Assembly: GCA_963932465.1 (NCBI GenBank)
Contig: OZ010793.1
Coordinates: 368,246,459-368,310,458 of the forward strand
Length of the DNA: 64,000 nt
Direction of reading: 5' to 3'
DNA from: Maratus speciosus
Lineage: Eukaryota; Arthropoda; Arachnida; Araneae; Salticidae
Program-made: the position numbers and the translations under genes
Shown here: positions 1 to 12,240 of the stretch, piece by piece
Position numbering within the stretch: position 1 is the first letter of the stretch
Layout of the letters: every line of letters begins with the position of its first letter
Notes under the pieces: generated by a model
Seen by the model: the letters and a program-made list of their open reading frames with translations, nothing else
The model's database searches: none
Told to the model about the DNA's origin: nothing

Positions 1-2084
1 CATTTATTTAATTTTATCTATCATAATTGCTTTTATATTTTATTTACTGATAAATATTCTGTTGAAGATGTGGGATTGTATTACTCATTCACAAAATTAG
101 GCTGTATAATTTTTAGTTCTTTCTATCAAAATCTTAATTTTTAGCAGCAGTTTCTTAAAAAAAATTCTTTCCTGTTTTTCCTTCTCTTCAGTAGAGCATA
201 AAGTACTTGTTTAGTATTTTGATAATGTTAATAAAATTATGCTGCAAAAATAAAAAAGGTTACTAAATAAATTATCCTTCAGTTGCAACCTTCCCTATTT
301 GAAAATATTCTCCATATGCTCCGAAATATGTGGTTTTGGTACTTCGGCATATCATTTCATGGTAGGTCTGCAATCAGTTGTCCTCTTATCTGTAGAAGAC
401 CCAAAAGTCAATGAACTACAATCTTTTACCGACTTTTCACACTCACACTTTTTTAGAATAAGATTATTCTGCAGGCCATCAACAATTCAGCACTTATTGG
501 TCAAAAATTAACATATTTATTTAGCCTATTTAATTTTATACGAATAATATTAAGAGAAAATTTTAAACTCTCATTCAGCACTTTTAACTTTTAACTAAAG
601 AAAAAAAAAAACTTTAAAAACAGGGTGTATACAGACTTCTTAGAAATGAAAAAGTTTCTAATGAGTACTTAAAACTCTTTAAATAAACAAAGAACTCCTT
701 AAATTACCATAAAGCCAAATTTAGTGTTGATCAATAATTTTTTGAATTGCACAAGAGCAGAAAATAGATACGTGTATTGTTCAAAATAAATAATACTGCT
801 TGTAATTTTTTTTAAAGTATGTATGAGATGAATGAGAAATAACCTTTTGTCTGAAATACATACCCGCTCACTGTGTGAAAATGAAGGAGAAGCTGCTAAT
901 TGTTGAGATTTGTTATGTAAAATTTTGAAAATTGTATGGGATAGTTATGAAGAAATTAAAACTTAAACGCCCTCTACTGATGAAAAAATGAGTTAACAAG
1001 AGAGGAGTGAGTATTTAGTAATATACAGGCCGAAAGCTTTAAAACGATATGTCACATGAAAAAAAAATCAGTTTCCGTATAAACTTAAAAATGTTATCAA
1101 ATATCTCAAATGTTGAAATCGATCCAAAAATCAGACATAAAATAATAATTAATTGACAAACGCTTTTGTACAAAACTATACGGTTTTAAAAATTTCCTTC
1201 CCTCCCCCTCTTCCCCACGAAATTCAAGTCTGCCTCTTTCTTCAAAATTTTTAAGTGTTATCAAATATCTGAAATTTAAAAATCGATCCAAAAAAATCGC
1301 AAGTATAATAAAGATAATTAGTAGAGGGAGCTTAGATTTAAATAATGTGCTGTTGCCAAGTCTTTCTTTTTCTTTTTAAAAATTATTTTTTGGTAAAATA
1401 AAAAGTACTTTTCAATTTTTAAGAAAATTACATTTTCATAATCAGCATGAAAAATTAGGCACAGATGCATAAGTTTAAAATCTCAAAATGCTGTATTTAA
1501 AAAAAAAAAAAAAAAAAAAAATGATGCACTACAAAATAATGCTAGTTTAAAAACTCATAGATGCATAAAAATTAAATCTATAAATTCAATAATTTAAAAA
1601 TTTTACAGGTTTTCCATAAATGCCACTGTCCAACAGGGACAGTTGTCTGCCTTTGAAACACCTGCTGTTTATGAAAGATTTCTAAAAAATCTGTGTTTAT
1701 TTGAAAGAAAATAAAGATATTTTATAACTGGGTTTTTCCACTTTTTACAGGAGTATAAAAATAATTTTTAGAATTTCTGAAAGAGGAATTTTTTTTTGCA
1801 ATTTTTGAGTTTTTAGGCCTGGTAGAATTTAAGACACAGCCCTTTTAAAAGTCCAGTACATTTATAAGCATAGCAATACTGTAATTCTGTTAGCCCCCCC
1901 CCCCCCCCTCCCCTTCTCTTCAAGTTATCAAAGAAATTTTCTGCTATTTTCTACTTTGTGGTTTGATAAAAAATCTATGTTTTTGTTGAATTATGAATAC
2001 TTTTCCATTCTTTTAATTTGGGATTTTTAATTAATTTCTCAAATAATTATTAGAATTTAAAAATTCTGAATCTCAGGTGCATCA

Positions 2085-2209
2085 TGAGACCCTTTGGGCT
2101 AGTTTAACAAATTTTTTAGCCTTATATGTGCCGTAGATTTTGCTAGCCATCGCGAACAGACAGACAGATACACATGTACACAGAGCAAAACTTTCTTTTA
2201 TTAGTATAT
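2085..2209 (-). repeat. Helitron-like 5' terminal fragment
   Basis: Read on the minus strand this begins ACTAATAAAAGAAAGTTT, followed by a CTGTCTGTCTG run, a TGGCTAGCAAAATCTACGG block and a CACATATAAGGCTAAAAA block. The same order of blocks is found at 42767-42900 (+) and, more diverged, at 12119-12240 and 13162-13326. Arthropod Helitrons often start TCTATACTAATAAAAG, so I infer a 5' end, but the 3' end of this copy is not identified. Confidence 0.45.
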
Positions 2210-2787
2210 ATATATACAGTGCAAAGTCCAAAATCCAGAATCTTCCGAACCTCGGTGATTCCAAATTTCAGATTTTTCCGAAATTTAGATCATTTTCAGT
2301 TTATTTGTTGAAAAACAGGAAAAAAAAAAAGTAATCTAATACCCCCTCCCACACACACAAATTATTTACATGGGGGAAGGATTGGCAATGTTAAAAAAAA
2401 GATAACACTAAAGCAGCTAGTATAATAGAGCAATATTTTTTTAAGTAAAAAAAAAAAAAGCCTGAGAAATATACATGGTCAAAAAAAAAATTAATTTAGA
2501 TTTGCATGGCTGGAAAAGACCGTCAAGATAAAATGAAAAAATGGTGAAGAAAATTTGGAAAGAGATTCTATAAGAAATAATCAATATTACTGGAAAACTG
2601 AACTGCACACTGTGCACAGATAAGAGGCTTCAGCACATCAAAGAATACATTGAGTGGAAAACACGCAGAAAAGGATTTCATGGAAAAAGAATTTTGCTTT
2701 ACCATCTGATTTTTTGGAAATAATACACAACAAAAACAAGAATTTTGCCCAAATGTGCCTCTCCCTGACAGGTTAGCTAGTCTTGAA

Positions 2788-3738
2788 TTAAATGTTACTT
2801 GTAGTTGTATTAGCGCAGAACAATGTTCTTTTTATTGTTGCCCCTGTGCTAACTGATTTAAATAAAGTAATGGCGACCGACAAAAAAGCATTTTTCACTA
2901 GCCCAGGAAGCCTTTTTAATTGAGCTAAAGTTATAGGGTGTCCTCTTGCAGTTGGATCAATAGCTGACATGCATTTCAACAAAGAATTTTCTTAAGGGCA
3001 AAGTTCTTGTAAGTACTTCATACAGTTAATAAATGCTGCCTGAGAATTTTCTAAAAATTCAGTTACTTGCACATCACCTGTTTTTGAGGTAATAGGTGAT
3101 GCATTGCTTCCAGAATACATTTGGGAAGTAGGCAAAACATAGTCATTTTCAAAACCTAAGTCCAAGATTTCTGTCATCTGCTTGTTTTTTTGACTTTCTG
3201 GTTTCACAAATAATGACATAAAGTCTGTAAAAAGATGCTTCTGTTCCTCATATAATTTGTGAACCAGCGATTCTTTCATTTTGAAAAAAAAAAACAAAAA
3301 AAAAAAAAAAAAACACATTTTTTAGCATAAGATGAACTGATGCTTAATTAACTGAAGTTTCTTCCTGGAAGTGAACAATTTAGGAATGATTCTGTCCTTC
3401 CTTTTCCTCCCATTATTATTAAGTTGCTTCTTTTTAAGATATCTATCAATTTCCTTGATTTCTTGCTTGCCCTCACTGGTCATATCTCTTTGCTTATATT
3501 ATGTTGACACACAAATTAAAATAAAGTCTGACCCTTGGAAGCTTTCAAATTTGGCCTGCTGTTCTGCAAGAAGCCTTCCCTCTAGTCCCATTTTTACTCC
3601 GTATTCGAAGAAACATTTGGATAATTTTACCCTATCCCACATGCCTTGTTCAGTGAACTGTTCGAGGAGATCCTCATCTAATTCACTATCTAAAATAGGG
3701 CTGTTATCTCTAATATAATTAGCTAAATCCGATCCCAC
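2788..3738 (-). pseudogene. Degraded transposase-like coding remnant
   Basis: Three minus-strand open stretches lie in a row: 3738-3499 (begins MGSDLANYIRDN), 3318-2992 (contains a LVHKLYEEQKHLFTDFM block) and 2982-2788 (contains PTARGHPITLAQLKRLPGL). Composition and order suggest one broken reading frame, with a frame change between the last two near 2985. The last block has the feel of a hAT-family transposase N-terminal or middle region, but I do not recognise it securely. No start context, splice sites or complete terminal repeats were found. It could equally be the decayed copy of an unknown gene. Confidence 0.35.
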
Positions 3739-4295
3739 TGGGATTAACTCCAGATTATTTTAAAATCTAATGCCTGAACAAGAAGACATACTATCTGCTC
3801 CATCACCATCCGACCCCTTTGCCAGCGACTCCATCAGAAATCCACTGCAGCAAAATGGCACTCTGTTTGTACTCAGAGGGGGTGTTGACACCCACGCTGT
3901 TTTGGGAATTGTATCAGAAAAGGTGATGATGAGTCGTCATTCTCCAACTTTTGCCTTTTAACTGTGTCTGTTGCTCATGTATGCAGGTAGATACTGTATG
4001 AATAGTTGTATTGTTCACATGTTTGTTCTTGTATAAGTTTAGAAACACAATATGTCCCTAATATAAGTAAATTATTTTAAGTTTAATACATTAATATATT
4101 GTATTTTGCAAGATTAAACTATCAGCTTTATTATCCGAAATTTTAACAATGAGTTCAATCAACAATAAATGTTTAACATGGCCTTATAATTTGGATAATT
4201 ACAAAGTTTCGCCAAGTTAAAAACAAAACAAAAACAGGGTGCTGCTGGTGAGAAAAGTCACTTTTTTAGATTTTGAAGGGCACATTTTAGATCCG

Positions 4296-4934
4296 CCATA
4301 CTCAACTTTTTCTTGCTTGTGGGTTGCAAACATATGTATGCTATGTTAGGTGGGCTGTAAAAAAGAGTGTTAATTTAAACAGTAAGACAGCAAAAGTAGA
4401 TAAAAAAGCAATGCAACAAAATTAATCTAACCATTATTAACCATATAATAAATATAAAACTGTATAATGCAGAATTCCCAAGTTCAAAGATAAAAGTCCA
4501 GATTTTATTAAATAGTTTAGATTTTTGCTGAATGCAAGAACTTTTTAAGATGTAAAAATATACAGTGCTAATTCAATTAATTTTAAATAATGCTTTTTAT
4601 TATTGAAACTTAATTGAAACTTATTGAAACTTAAAAATTGAAACTTAAAAAAAATATACACCACTTTGATGCAAATAAACTACATGTAAAAAGAACTTTT
4701 GACTAAGAAAATGACATTTAGAATGTTTTAACACAGTTTTAAACTAATTCTAAGTAACGGGGCAGATTTTGTCTTCCCATAAAAATATTTAAAATAATAG
4801 TGAAATACCTAAATACCTTTTAAACACATCCATCAAATTTTTTATAAGTATGCATTAATGATTCTGGGGCGCGGACTACAACTGAAAGGTCAATGGAGGC
4901 CACATGTGGCCCACAGGCTGCAGCTTGAGTATGG
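4296..4934. repeat. hAT-like non-autonomous element
   Basis: The ends are imperfect inverted repeats. The left begins CCATACTCAACTTTTTC and runs into a TTGTGGGTTGCA block; the right, read in reverse, begins CCATACTCAAGCTGCAGCC and runs into CCTGTGGGCCACATGTGGCC. The GGCCACATGTGGCC block is typical of terminal regions of Charlie-type hAT elements. No clear 8-bp target duplication was found. The interior is non-coding and AT-rich. Confidence 0.45.
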
Positions 4935-5324
4935 CTATCTTTGATCCTTAGGTCACTTTTTAAATTTTTTAATTCATTCTTTCAATTTTTAAAAGCAGTG
5001 CACTCTTTTCCCAAGGTATAACAAAATAGTTTTTAATATGGAAATAAATTTTTTAATACCAAAGGCACTAAGGGTAAAATTTTTTTTACTGAAGTGCAAC
5101 AAATACACTATTTTTTTGGATGAGGCAACAAGGGTGATTTTTTTTTAAACCAAAGAGTAGGCAGGATACAGCACCATCCTGAAACTGCTTGGGAGAAACT
5201 TTGATAAACATAATATGTGGCTACTACCGATTATCTGACAAACTGGCTGCATCAATGTTCATTGTATATCAATTGCATCCCTAATTCTAAATATCAAATT
5301 TGTCTTCCTAAATAGAACTGTCTC

Positions 5325-5356
<32 letters not shown>

Positions 5357-6170
5357 GCAATTTAACAAATTACAACGACCATTTGGAAAATGATTTTTTC
5401 AAAGACTAAAATTTAAGACATAAAAAATAGTACAGAGTTGATCATACATTACGTACGCCATGAATTAAACATTAATAGTGTTATTACACGTAAAAGTTGC
5501 AAGCGACAGAAATCGCCTGTGACTCGTACATATTATCCACCTGAAATTTAAGTATTATCCAAGCATTTCATTGGCTGTTCGGGAAAAGGATTTTCCATCG
5601 TCAGATTTCCAAGTAATTTGACGGCCAATTTTAAATGAAATTTATTTCTTAAACTTCTAAACATACCACAATATTACTTTTTATATCGTCGTATAGAGAA
5701 AAAAATGTACTTTTAAATGCAATTTGTTTGAAAGCTGTATCTCAATTTGTTTCTGAGTTATTAATTTTTTTTTTTTTTTGTAGTTTTTATTACTTTTTTG
5801 TCATAGTGGCAACACTCTGTTGTCCATCTCTGTTGAAAGTAAAGGGAAATACATATTACTGTAGACCAATCAGAAAACGAATAAATTGCAGATTAAATCA
5901 ATAAAAAGCTTCAGATATGCTTTTGATTTCCTACCCTGACGAGGACAATAACCATTTTTCCAAATGGTTAAAAAAAAAAAAAAAATATTTGTATAATTTT
6001 TAAAATATGTTGTGTATTCTATTCTTAAGAATCTGTGTTGTGAATTTCATTCATATCCATTAAATAGATTTTGTTCAGATCACAATAATTTGTTTGTTGC
6101 TTATATTTTGAATGCATTATTTTAATTAAGTAGCACTGAAATATTAATATAATTTTTTTCTCCCCCACAG

Positions 6171-6312
6171 TAATCTAAGGTCCCGTGGTTCTTCTCTTTG
6201 TGATGTAGCTATTTTGGTTGTTGATATTACACATGGTTTAGAACCACAGACCATTGAATCAATCAATATGTTAAAACAGCGTAAAACCCCATTTGTTGTT
6301 GCATTGAACAAG
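6171..6312 (+). CDS. eIF5B: eIF5B exon: G domain after G3, up to G4
   Basis: The exon encodes about 47 residues beginning [18 protein letters not shown] and ending FVVALNK. It corresponds to the segment just after the DxxG (G3) motif of the eIF5B GTPase domain, including the hydrophobic strand ILVVD and the conserved block [12 protein letters not shown]. The acceptor is the pyrimidine-rich tract ending CCCCCACAG at 6170, and the donor GTATTG starts at 6313. Its first base finishes a serine codon begun upstream. The last two residues, N and K, are the first half of the NKxD guanine-specificity motif, completed in the next exon. Identity is firm because the order of motifs matches IF2/eIF5B and not EF-Tu or eIF2-gamma. 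Confidence 0.95.
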
Positions 6313-6396
6313 GTATTGCTTTTATTTTTCATTTAAAAAAGGTTTTAAAGTCAAATTCAGATTTATTCATTACTTTCTTTTTATTATATGGGATAG

Positions 6397-6528
6397 ATTG
6401 ACAGAGTTTATGAGTGGAAAAGTACAAAAAATAAAGATGTGCAGGATATTATTAAAAGTCAGTCCAGATCAACTAAGCAATTTTTTGATGATAGAGTCAA
6501 GCAAGTAATTCTTGAATTTGCCCAGCAG
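6397..6528 (+). CDS. eIF5B: eIF5B exon: completes NKID (G4) motif
   Basis: Forty-four codons in phase 0, starting IDRVYEWK and ending VILEFAQQ. The first residues I-D complete the G4 motif NKID, whose N-K is encoded before the 84-bp intron. The remainder is the charged helical stretch between G4 and G5 of the eIF5B G domain. The acceptor is ATGGGATAG at 6396 and the donor GTATTTAC begins at 6529. The following intron is 11.1 kb and filled with DNA transposons. No stop or frame change is present. Confidence 0.95.
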
Positions 6529-7175
6529 GTATTTACATAAATTATTTTATGAAGTATGCATGTTTTCGTTTGATGTGCTTGTTTATTTTGTACATCATAA
6601 TTTAAATAAAATGAAAATATAATATCAATTTAAAAAAATAATAATAAAATGTTATTCCTTTGGTCATGGTTATAAGCTGTTGTCTTTTACTGCAATGATA
6701 TTTTTTAATTGCAATTAAAATGTTGGATGGGCCTGTTTTTTCATTACTGATATCTAATCTGGGCAGGCTCAACTAAAAGTAGTATGTATGTGACATGTGA
6801 TGATGTGAAATTCATGTATGTGATATGTAAAAGATGTGTGGCACCCTATGCATTAAATGTGATCACTGATCTGGAAAATTTGGAAATGTAAAATTTTTTC
6901 AACCTAGAATTATCATGGAATTATCTGGGAAAATTTATAAAAAATCATGGAAAAAATATTTTTGATTTTCATTACTTACCAATCATGGCAATCTGGAAAA
7001 AAATCGCAAAATCATACGAAAGTGTGACTGATCCAGAAGTGTTTTATTTTCTTCTTCTTTTTTTTTTTTAAGTGACTTGTTGAATTCTTAGCACCTTTTC
7101 ACAATTGGAAGGTCTAATCCATGTAAAATGACCTTCCATCTTAAATGTAGCCTCTTTGGTTCTAATTTTAAATAA
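6529..7175. other. Intron segment, nothing recognised
   Basis: AT-rich intronic sequence after the second eIF5B exon. Short GTATGTGA-type runs are present near 6781-6840. No ORF, terminal repeat or RNA gene is evident. Confidence 0.5.
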
Positions 7176-8480
7176 CAGGGTGGCTCGGTTTAGAGATCTG
7201 CCCGGGCCCAAGCTTAGCCTGAGTCCCGTACCTGCCTCGGCCGGTGAAATGAAGGCAAATTTTCAAGCAGGCCGGGCCGGCAGGATTACAATGGGCCAGG
7301 CTGAAAACAAAAATTGAACGGGCTGGGCCCACAAAAGAAAAGTAAGCGGGCCTACTGGCCTAATATAAAAATTTAGACGGAGCCGATAAAATATGAGCCA
7401 TTTTCAATGAATATGACTTTCACGAGAATAAGTATAAATGTACTTCACAAGCCAATGCTAGTTTGACAACATCAAAACAGGAATGGACATGTCCAGCATA
7501 GAGATCGGTATCAAACAGTTACATGGTGTTGCTTAATTTTTTCAGTGGACTCATGTCGTGCAGATATCAAATTTTCATTTTTTTCCTACATAGTCAAGCT
7601 GACCTGGAACTGGGCTTGATTATTTTCAGGATGTGTACGGCGGGCACTATGTTTTGTAAAAAAAATAATTGCGATAATGAATTGCTGTTAACGGAATATA
7701 CCTTAAGGTTGCTCTAAAATTTCCTGCTCAACAACGCAAAACTTTCTGACTCATTTTTAACTTTAAACGCATATTGAAGGGATTTGGAATCTAATAGCAT
7801 TTTCTATTTTTGATAATTACTTATCAAGATATAAGAGATTCTTGCCATGTGACTGCATGTTTTCTCCCTTTCTCGTGCTATCGCTTCTGGAAATTTGATT
7901 CAAAGCGCTAACTTTGCTAGTATTTTCTCGAAGCTGTATTGCTTTTATCAAAAAATGGATACCACCCTTTGATTACACAGTTTCTGAATAAGAACACCTG
8001 CTAATCTTATGCGTTTCTGAAAAGAAATGAATTCAGAAGTATGTCAGAAAGTAGCTCCTTTAGGTTTGAGGAAAACCTTAATAAATGACAGAGAAATATT
8101 TTCACAACTCTACTTTTTATTACACAGCTTCAAAAGTTATGATGTCTTTAACCCTCCTTTTTTTCTTTTATTCTAAACTACATTATTTTTTTAATGAATC
8201 CTTATTTGAATGTTGAAACGTCTAAGAATCTAACTAATCATTAATGTTGCTATTGTGTATTTTCTGTCTTGTGTAATTATGTATTTGTTTGTATTTTATT
8301 GTGTAATTGTGTATTAGTAATTTTAAAATATACTATAAAGTTATCCTGCAAATATGTGTGCAGTATTCTTTAATAGAATCTTAATTGCATGTTAAGAAAA
8401 ATCTGAGTCCAAGATAGAACAGGACCTGGACCTGGAAATTCCGGCCTGTGCAGACCTGTAGCTCGGTTGTCCAAAATGCA
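7176..8480. repeat. GC-rich-ended repeat, possibly hAT-derived
   Basis: The left end starts CAGGGTGGCTCGG and is followed by about 200 bp of GC-rich sequence full of GGGCCGGGC-like words, unusual in this AT-rich region. The right end near 8410-8480 is also GC-rich (GGACCTGGACC, CCGGCC). Read in reverse, the right end contains CAGGTCTGCACAGGCC, which resembles AGAGATCTGCCCGGGCC on the left. This suggests an element with degenerate terminal repeats. Target duplications and outer borders were not resolved, and the interior is non-coding. Confidence 0.3.
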
Positions 8481-9030
8481 CCACCCACTTCCTCCTGCAC
8501 ATTCCTTAGAGTTTCATTTTTAGGCACTTGATGTTCTTTCATTCTTGTAATGCATATGAATCAGGACTATCATGTTTCCGATTGTGTTTTGTTTTAAGAT
8601 TTTTTGTTTAGTGTGAGTTGTGTGTCTTATCTTTATTAGCTTTAAAACCCAACATTTCTTTTGTACCGCCTTATAAAACCTCATTTGAAAATGTTCAAAT
8701 GCACAATTCTCTTAAATCAGGAAACTATATTTTCAAAAACACTAAGAGAAAAAAACAACAAAAAACGTTTGGCATATCTGTGAAACAACTTCAAGAATAT
8801 ATCTGTTTATTTATTTTTGAAATAGTAAATATTAATATTTTTTTAAACCAAAGACATCGTTGGAACTGGAAACACCGGGAATAAATGGGAATTTTCTGTT
8901 TTTGTATTTCAGCCCAAAGAAAGGAGATGGCATTTTGAAACTTGAAAAAAAAACAGAAAAGATATAAATGAATCGGAATCGACCTTTAAGAAATATATGT
9001 TTTTGAAAATAGTAAATATTAGTATATATA
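8481..9030. other. Intron segment with short direct repeat
   Basis: AT-rich intron. A block around 8800-8845 containing GAAATAGTAAATATTAATAT recurs at about 8990-9025 as GAAAATAGTAAATATTAGTA. The spacing of about 190 bp suggests an old local duplication. No coding sequence is seen. Confidence 0.4.
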
Positions 9031-9650
9031 TACAGTAAAACCTCCATAACACACACTCCTGAATAGCAGACACATCTGTTTAATGGACAGTTTTCCAATC
9101 CCCACTCCCAAAACCTAAAATTTTTGTATGTTTAATGTTTAACGTCAGAACAACAGACATTCTGAAGAGCAGACAGTAATCTTGGCGATAAAGGACGAAA
9201 TATTATTTATTAACGAGGGAAAAAAAGGAAAAAAATGTAAAAAGCCTCTAAATTTGTCAGGGCAATGTGTCAAGTGTGAAGAAACAAAGAAAAAAAATCA
9301 TTTTAGTAGGGCTCCTTTGTAAAATTTAAAAAGTAATTAACTGGAATGCATCATTGCATAACATAGAAGAGAGAAATGGGAGACGTAATATGGCGTCATA
9401 TAATCTGAGCAAAAGAAAATTAATCACTGAAAACCTAACATGCGGTTTTATTTATTTATTTTTACTCTTTTATAAAACAAAGAAAAGAGTTACTCTATTT
9501 TTTTTTTTAATTGGGAAATTGCGTACTGATTTTTTGGCACCGAGAATTAAAGGCACCAAGAATGCAACAAGAGCAAGGAGAAAAAAAAAAAAAAAACTAT
9601 TTTGCAATGTCGATTACTGTTTGATTCTTGTTTGTGATTAATAATTTCGA

Positions 9651-11641
9651 AAATGGCCTCAAAAAAGAAAATGATTAACTTTAAAAGAAAATTTTGAAAT
9701 TTTGAGTTTATCTGAGAAAGAGAAATTGAGTTTACGGATACTTTCTAAATGTTTTAAAATAGGTAAAACACAGGTGGGAGAGATTTTACGAAATAAGAAA
9801 TTTGTGGATTACTAACTCTAACAAGAACATAAAAAATGTTCAATTGAGGAAAACTAATTCCATTGAAATTGATTCTATAATTCTGAGTTGGTTTTCTTCA
9901 GCTCGTTCAAAAAACATTCCTATCAGCGGGCCTTTGATTCAGGAAAAGTTTTTAGAAGTCGCTAAAGAACTCAGATTACACAATTTTAAGGCTTCCAGTG
10001 AGTGGCTGGAAAAGTTCTGATCTCGGCACAGCATCTCTTTCAAAACAATATGTGGAGAAGAAATCTGTAGATCTTAAAAAAATGAAGGATTGGCATGAAC
10101 AACTGCAGTCAATTTGTGAAGGTTATGAGGAGAGAAACATTTTTAATGCTGATGAAACCAGTCTGTTTTTCAGAATTTTTCCGAATAAGACTGTGTGTTT
10201 TAAAAAGGATGACTGTATCGGTTGAAAAACGTCAAAAGAGCGAGAACGACTCACTATTTGATTATGTTGCAATGTGTTAGGAGAATTTGAAATCTGTCTT
10301 ATTATTAGAAAATCTCTGAAACCCAGGTGTTTCCCAAAGAACATTCAATTTAATAAATTGGGTGTTGTGTGGAGAGCGAATAAGAAAGCACCGATGACCA
10401 GTCCTTTAATGATCTAATTGTTAACTTCCTTTGATAATAGGATGAAAAAACTAAAAAGAAAAGTTATCTTGTTTTTGGACAATGCAAGTTTTCATCCAAA
10501 ACATTTGAAATTCGACAGTGTTAAAATTGTGTTTTTTCCCTCAACACAACTTCAGTGTGCCAGCCACTTGATCAAGGCCTAATACACCAGGAATATGTTT
10601 AGGAAAATTTTAGGACCTTTAAAGGACCCTTCACAAAAAAATTTATCTTAAAACAGGCCCCTTCACAAAAATTTTTATCCCAAAACAGGACCCTTCACAA
10701 AATTTTTATCCCGAAACAGGACCCTTCACAAAATTATTTCTCTTAAATAGATCTTTCACAGAATTTTTCCACCTTCAAATTGAACTTTGCACAAATTTAA
10801 TCATTTAAAAATAAAATCTGACCTGTTACAAAACAGCTGAACTCATCAAAAAAACATATTACTTAGCTTTTTTATATATGAAAGACAGAACCTGAATATA
10901 TCGATAATTTCAAATTCACAAAATTATGATTAGAATTTTCACAAATATAAGAAAAACTTCACAATTTCACAAAAACAGGACTCTGAGAAAAACCTGAACA
11001 GACACCTGTACACAATTTCAAAGCCTGGTACAGAAAGCTTTTGTTACGCCACATTCTTTTAAAGTTAGATACTATGAATACACTTGAGAACTGCCTAAAA
11101 TTAGTTAATGCTGTTGATGCTATAATTTGGATTTCCTCAGCTGTAAAAAACATAAAGCCCGAAAGCGTACAACAATGCTTCAGAAAAGCAAGCTTTTTAA
11201 AAGAAAATGAAACACACATTTCCGACATAAATCAAGAATTAAGCAAAATAAGTAAATTAATGAAATGTATCAGGAGTGAAGAAACTGCCGAAAATTTCAT
11301 TAATATTGATGATGAGTTACCTACTGACGAGGAATCAGTTGATGTATGTGATTATATTCCTTCAGAATTTTCGACAAAAGCTGACTCTATTAGTGATGAT
11401 GAAACAGATACTGAAACTGGAGATAGATGCTTCCTGCAATATCGAGAATTTCCAAGAAGCGGCAAAATACAGTGAGCAGTTACACAATTTTTTTGTAAAA
11501 AAAAAAAAAGATGATTCAGAAAGATTAAAATTACTGACAGAGTTAAAACTTCACATTAAAAAACAAATTGCATGTAATCGCACGCAAAAGCAAACTTTTG
11601 TAACAGATTTTTTTCGTAAGAATGTAATAAACAGAGGATAA
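9651..11641 (+). pseudogene. pogo/Tigger transposase pseudogene
   Basis: Pieces of a transposase run in order on the + strand. The N-terminal start is near 9653 (MASKKKM), followed by a helix-turn-helix region (TQVGEILRNK). The CENP-B-like segment is near 9802-10020 (ARSKNIPISGPLIQEKF). The DDE catalytic core includes the NADET block near 10150 and LDNASFHP near 10477. An acidic C-terminal tail lies at 11041-11475. Breaks seen: a TGA stop at 10018 in a conserved arginine position (a likely CGA to TGA change), a frame change about 40 bp later, more frame changes around 10210-10290, and the nested insertion at 10588. The family normally encodes about 450-600 residues, consistent with the total here. 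Not functional. Confidence 0.82.
10588..11008. mobile_element. Nested 421-bp MITE with internal 32-bp repeats
   Basis: This lies inside the Tigger transposase. Its ends are inverted repeats: left CAGGAATATGTTTAGG, right (reversed) CAGGTGTCTGTTCAGG. It is flanked by TACAC at 10583-10587 and 11009-11013. Removing the element and one TACAC brings the two transposase halves into the same frame at a conserved block, which supports a 5-bp target duplication. The interior has about five units of about 32 bp around the word AGGACCCTTCACAAAA. The superfamily is not assigned; a 5-bp duplication does not fit hAT or mariner. Confidence 0.75.
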
Positions 11642-12118
11642 AGGTATGCACAATTTTATTTGAGTGTTATTGCTTAAAAAATAATTTTGATTTCTGTTTA
11701 ATCATATCCTTTTAAGATCTGAAGATTTTTGATAGAAATTAAAAGTATTGGTTTTTAACCCTAATTAATAGGATAATATTTGATTGAAGAAAAATATTTA
11801 AAAAAATTTCCTATGTCAAGTTATGTCAAGTGGGAATATACACAATTATGTGAGTGCAGACTCGGCTTTGAGTCGCACAAAAAGAGGAAATTGTTTTTTT
11901 CTTTTTCCTTAGGTTAACCTACACAATTGTGTAGGTCAGGTGATAAAGGGTTATAATAGAGGTTTTAGAACATATAAAAGTCAATTAATGAAACATTAAG
12001 CACTTCTTAGCAATTTTTGAATCTCTGAGGTTTTCCCATTAGCGAACACCTTCGAATAGCATACAGTTTCCGCGCTCCTGAGGTATCCGTTATTTAGAGG
12101 TTTTACTGTATATATATG

Positions 12119-12240
12119 AGGGACCCAGCGATTGCAGTTTCAAAATGCAAAAAAGGCTGAACACTGTGCATTCATCTGTGTGAAAATAAGCCTTCTACGT
12201 GTGGTAAATTTCCTTATCTATTGTTAACAAATACACACTG
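12119..12240 (-). repeat. Helitron-like 5' terminal fragment
   Basis: This matches 13162-13290 over about 120 bp, sharing blocks around GTGTGAAAATAA, GGTAAATTTCC and the GGGACC word. It adjoins the Tigger right end. Read on the minus strand, the related copy at 13162-13326 starts with a Helitron-like TCTATACTAATAAAAG end; this copy lacks that terminus. Confidence 0.4.

Larger units (their letters stand above)
1..6170. other. Upstream eIF5B intron segment
   Basis: AT-rich intronic DNA with many A and T runs, a C15 tract at 1894-1908 and an A-tract near 5331-5355. Apart from the Helitron-like end, the coding remnant and the hAT-like repeat listed separately, I see nothing recognisable. A block of about 37 bp is repeated directly near 1092 and 1257 (both contain AAATCGATCCAAAAA). 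No eIF5B exon with the P-loop or DxxG motif is visible here. Confidence 0.6.
9033..12108 (+). mobile_element. pogo/Tigger DNA transposon, inactive
   Basis: The element starts CAGTAAAACCTCCATAAC and ends, in reverse, CAGTAAAACCTCTAAATAAC. It is flanked on both sides by TA (9031-9032 and 12109-12110), the target duplication of Tc1/mariner-superfamily elements. The terminal repeat sequence, TA target and a transposase with a CENP-B-type DNA-binding region plus a DDE domain identify the pogo/Tigger group. It is 3076 bp long, including a nested 421-bp insertion. The transposase is broken in several places, so the copy cannot be autonomous. Confidence 0.88.

Noticed and set aside
5376..5969. Possible MITE with ends ACCATTTGGAAAA and reverse CCATTTTTCCAAATGGT
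   Set aside because: The end match is short, no target duplication was found, and A-tracts at both sides make a chance match plausible.
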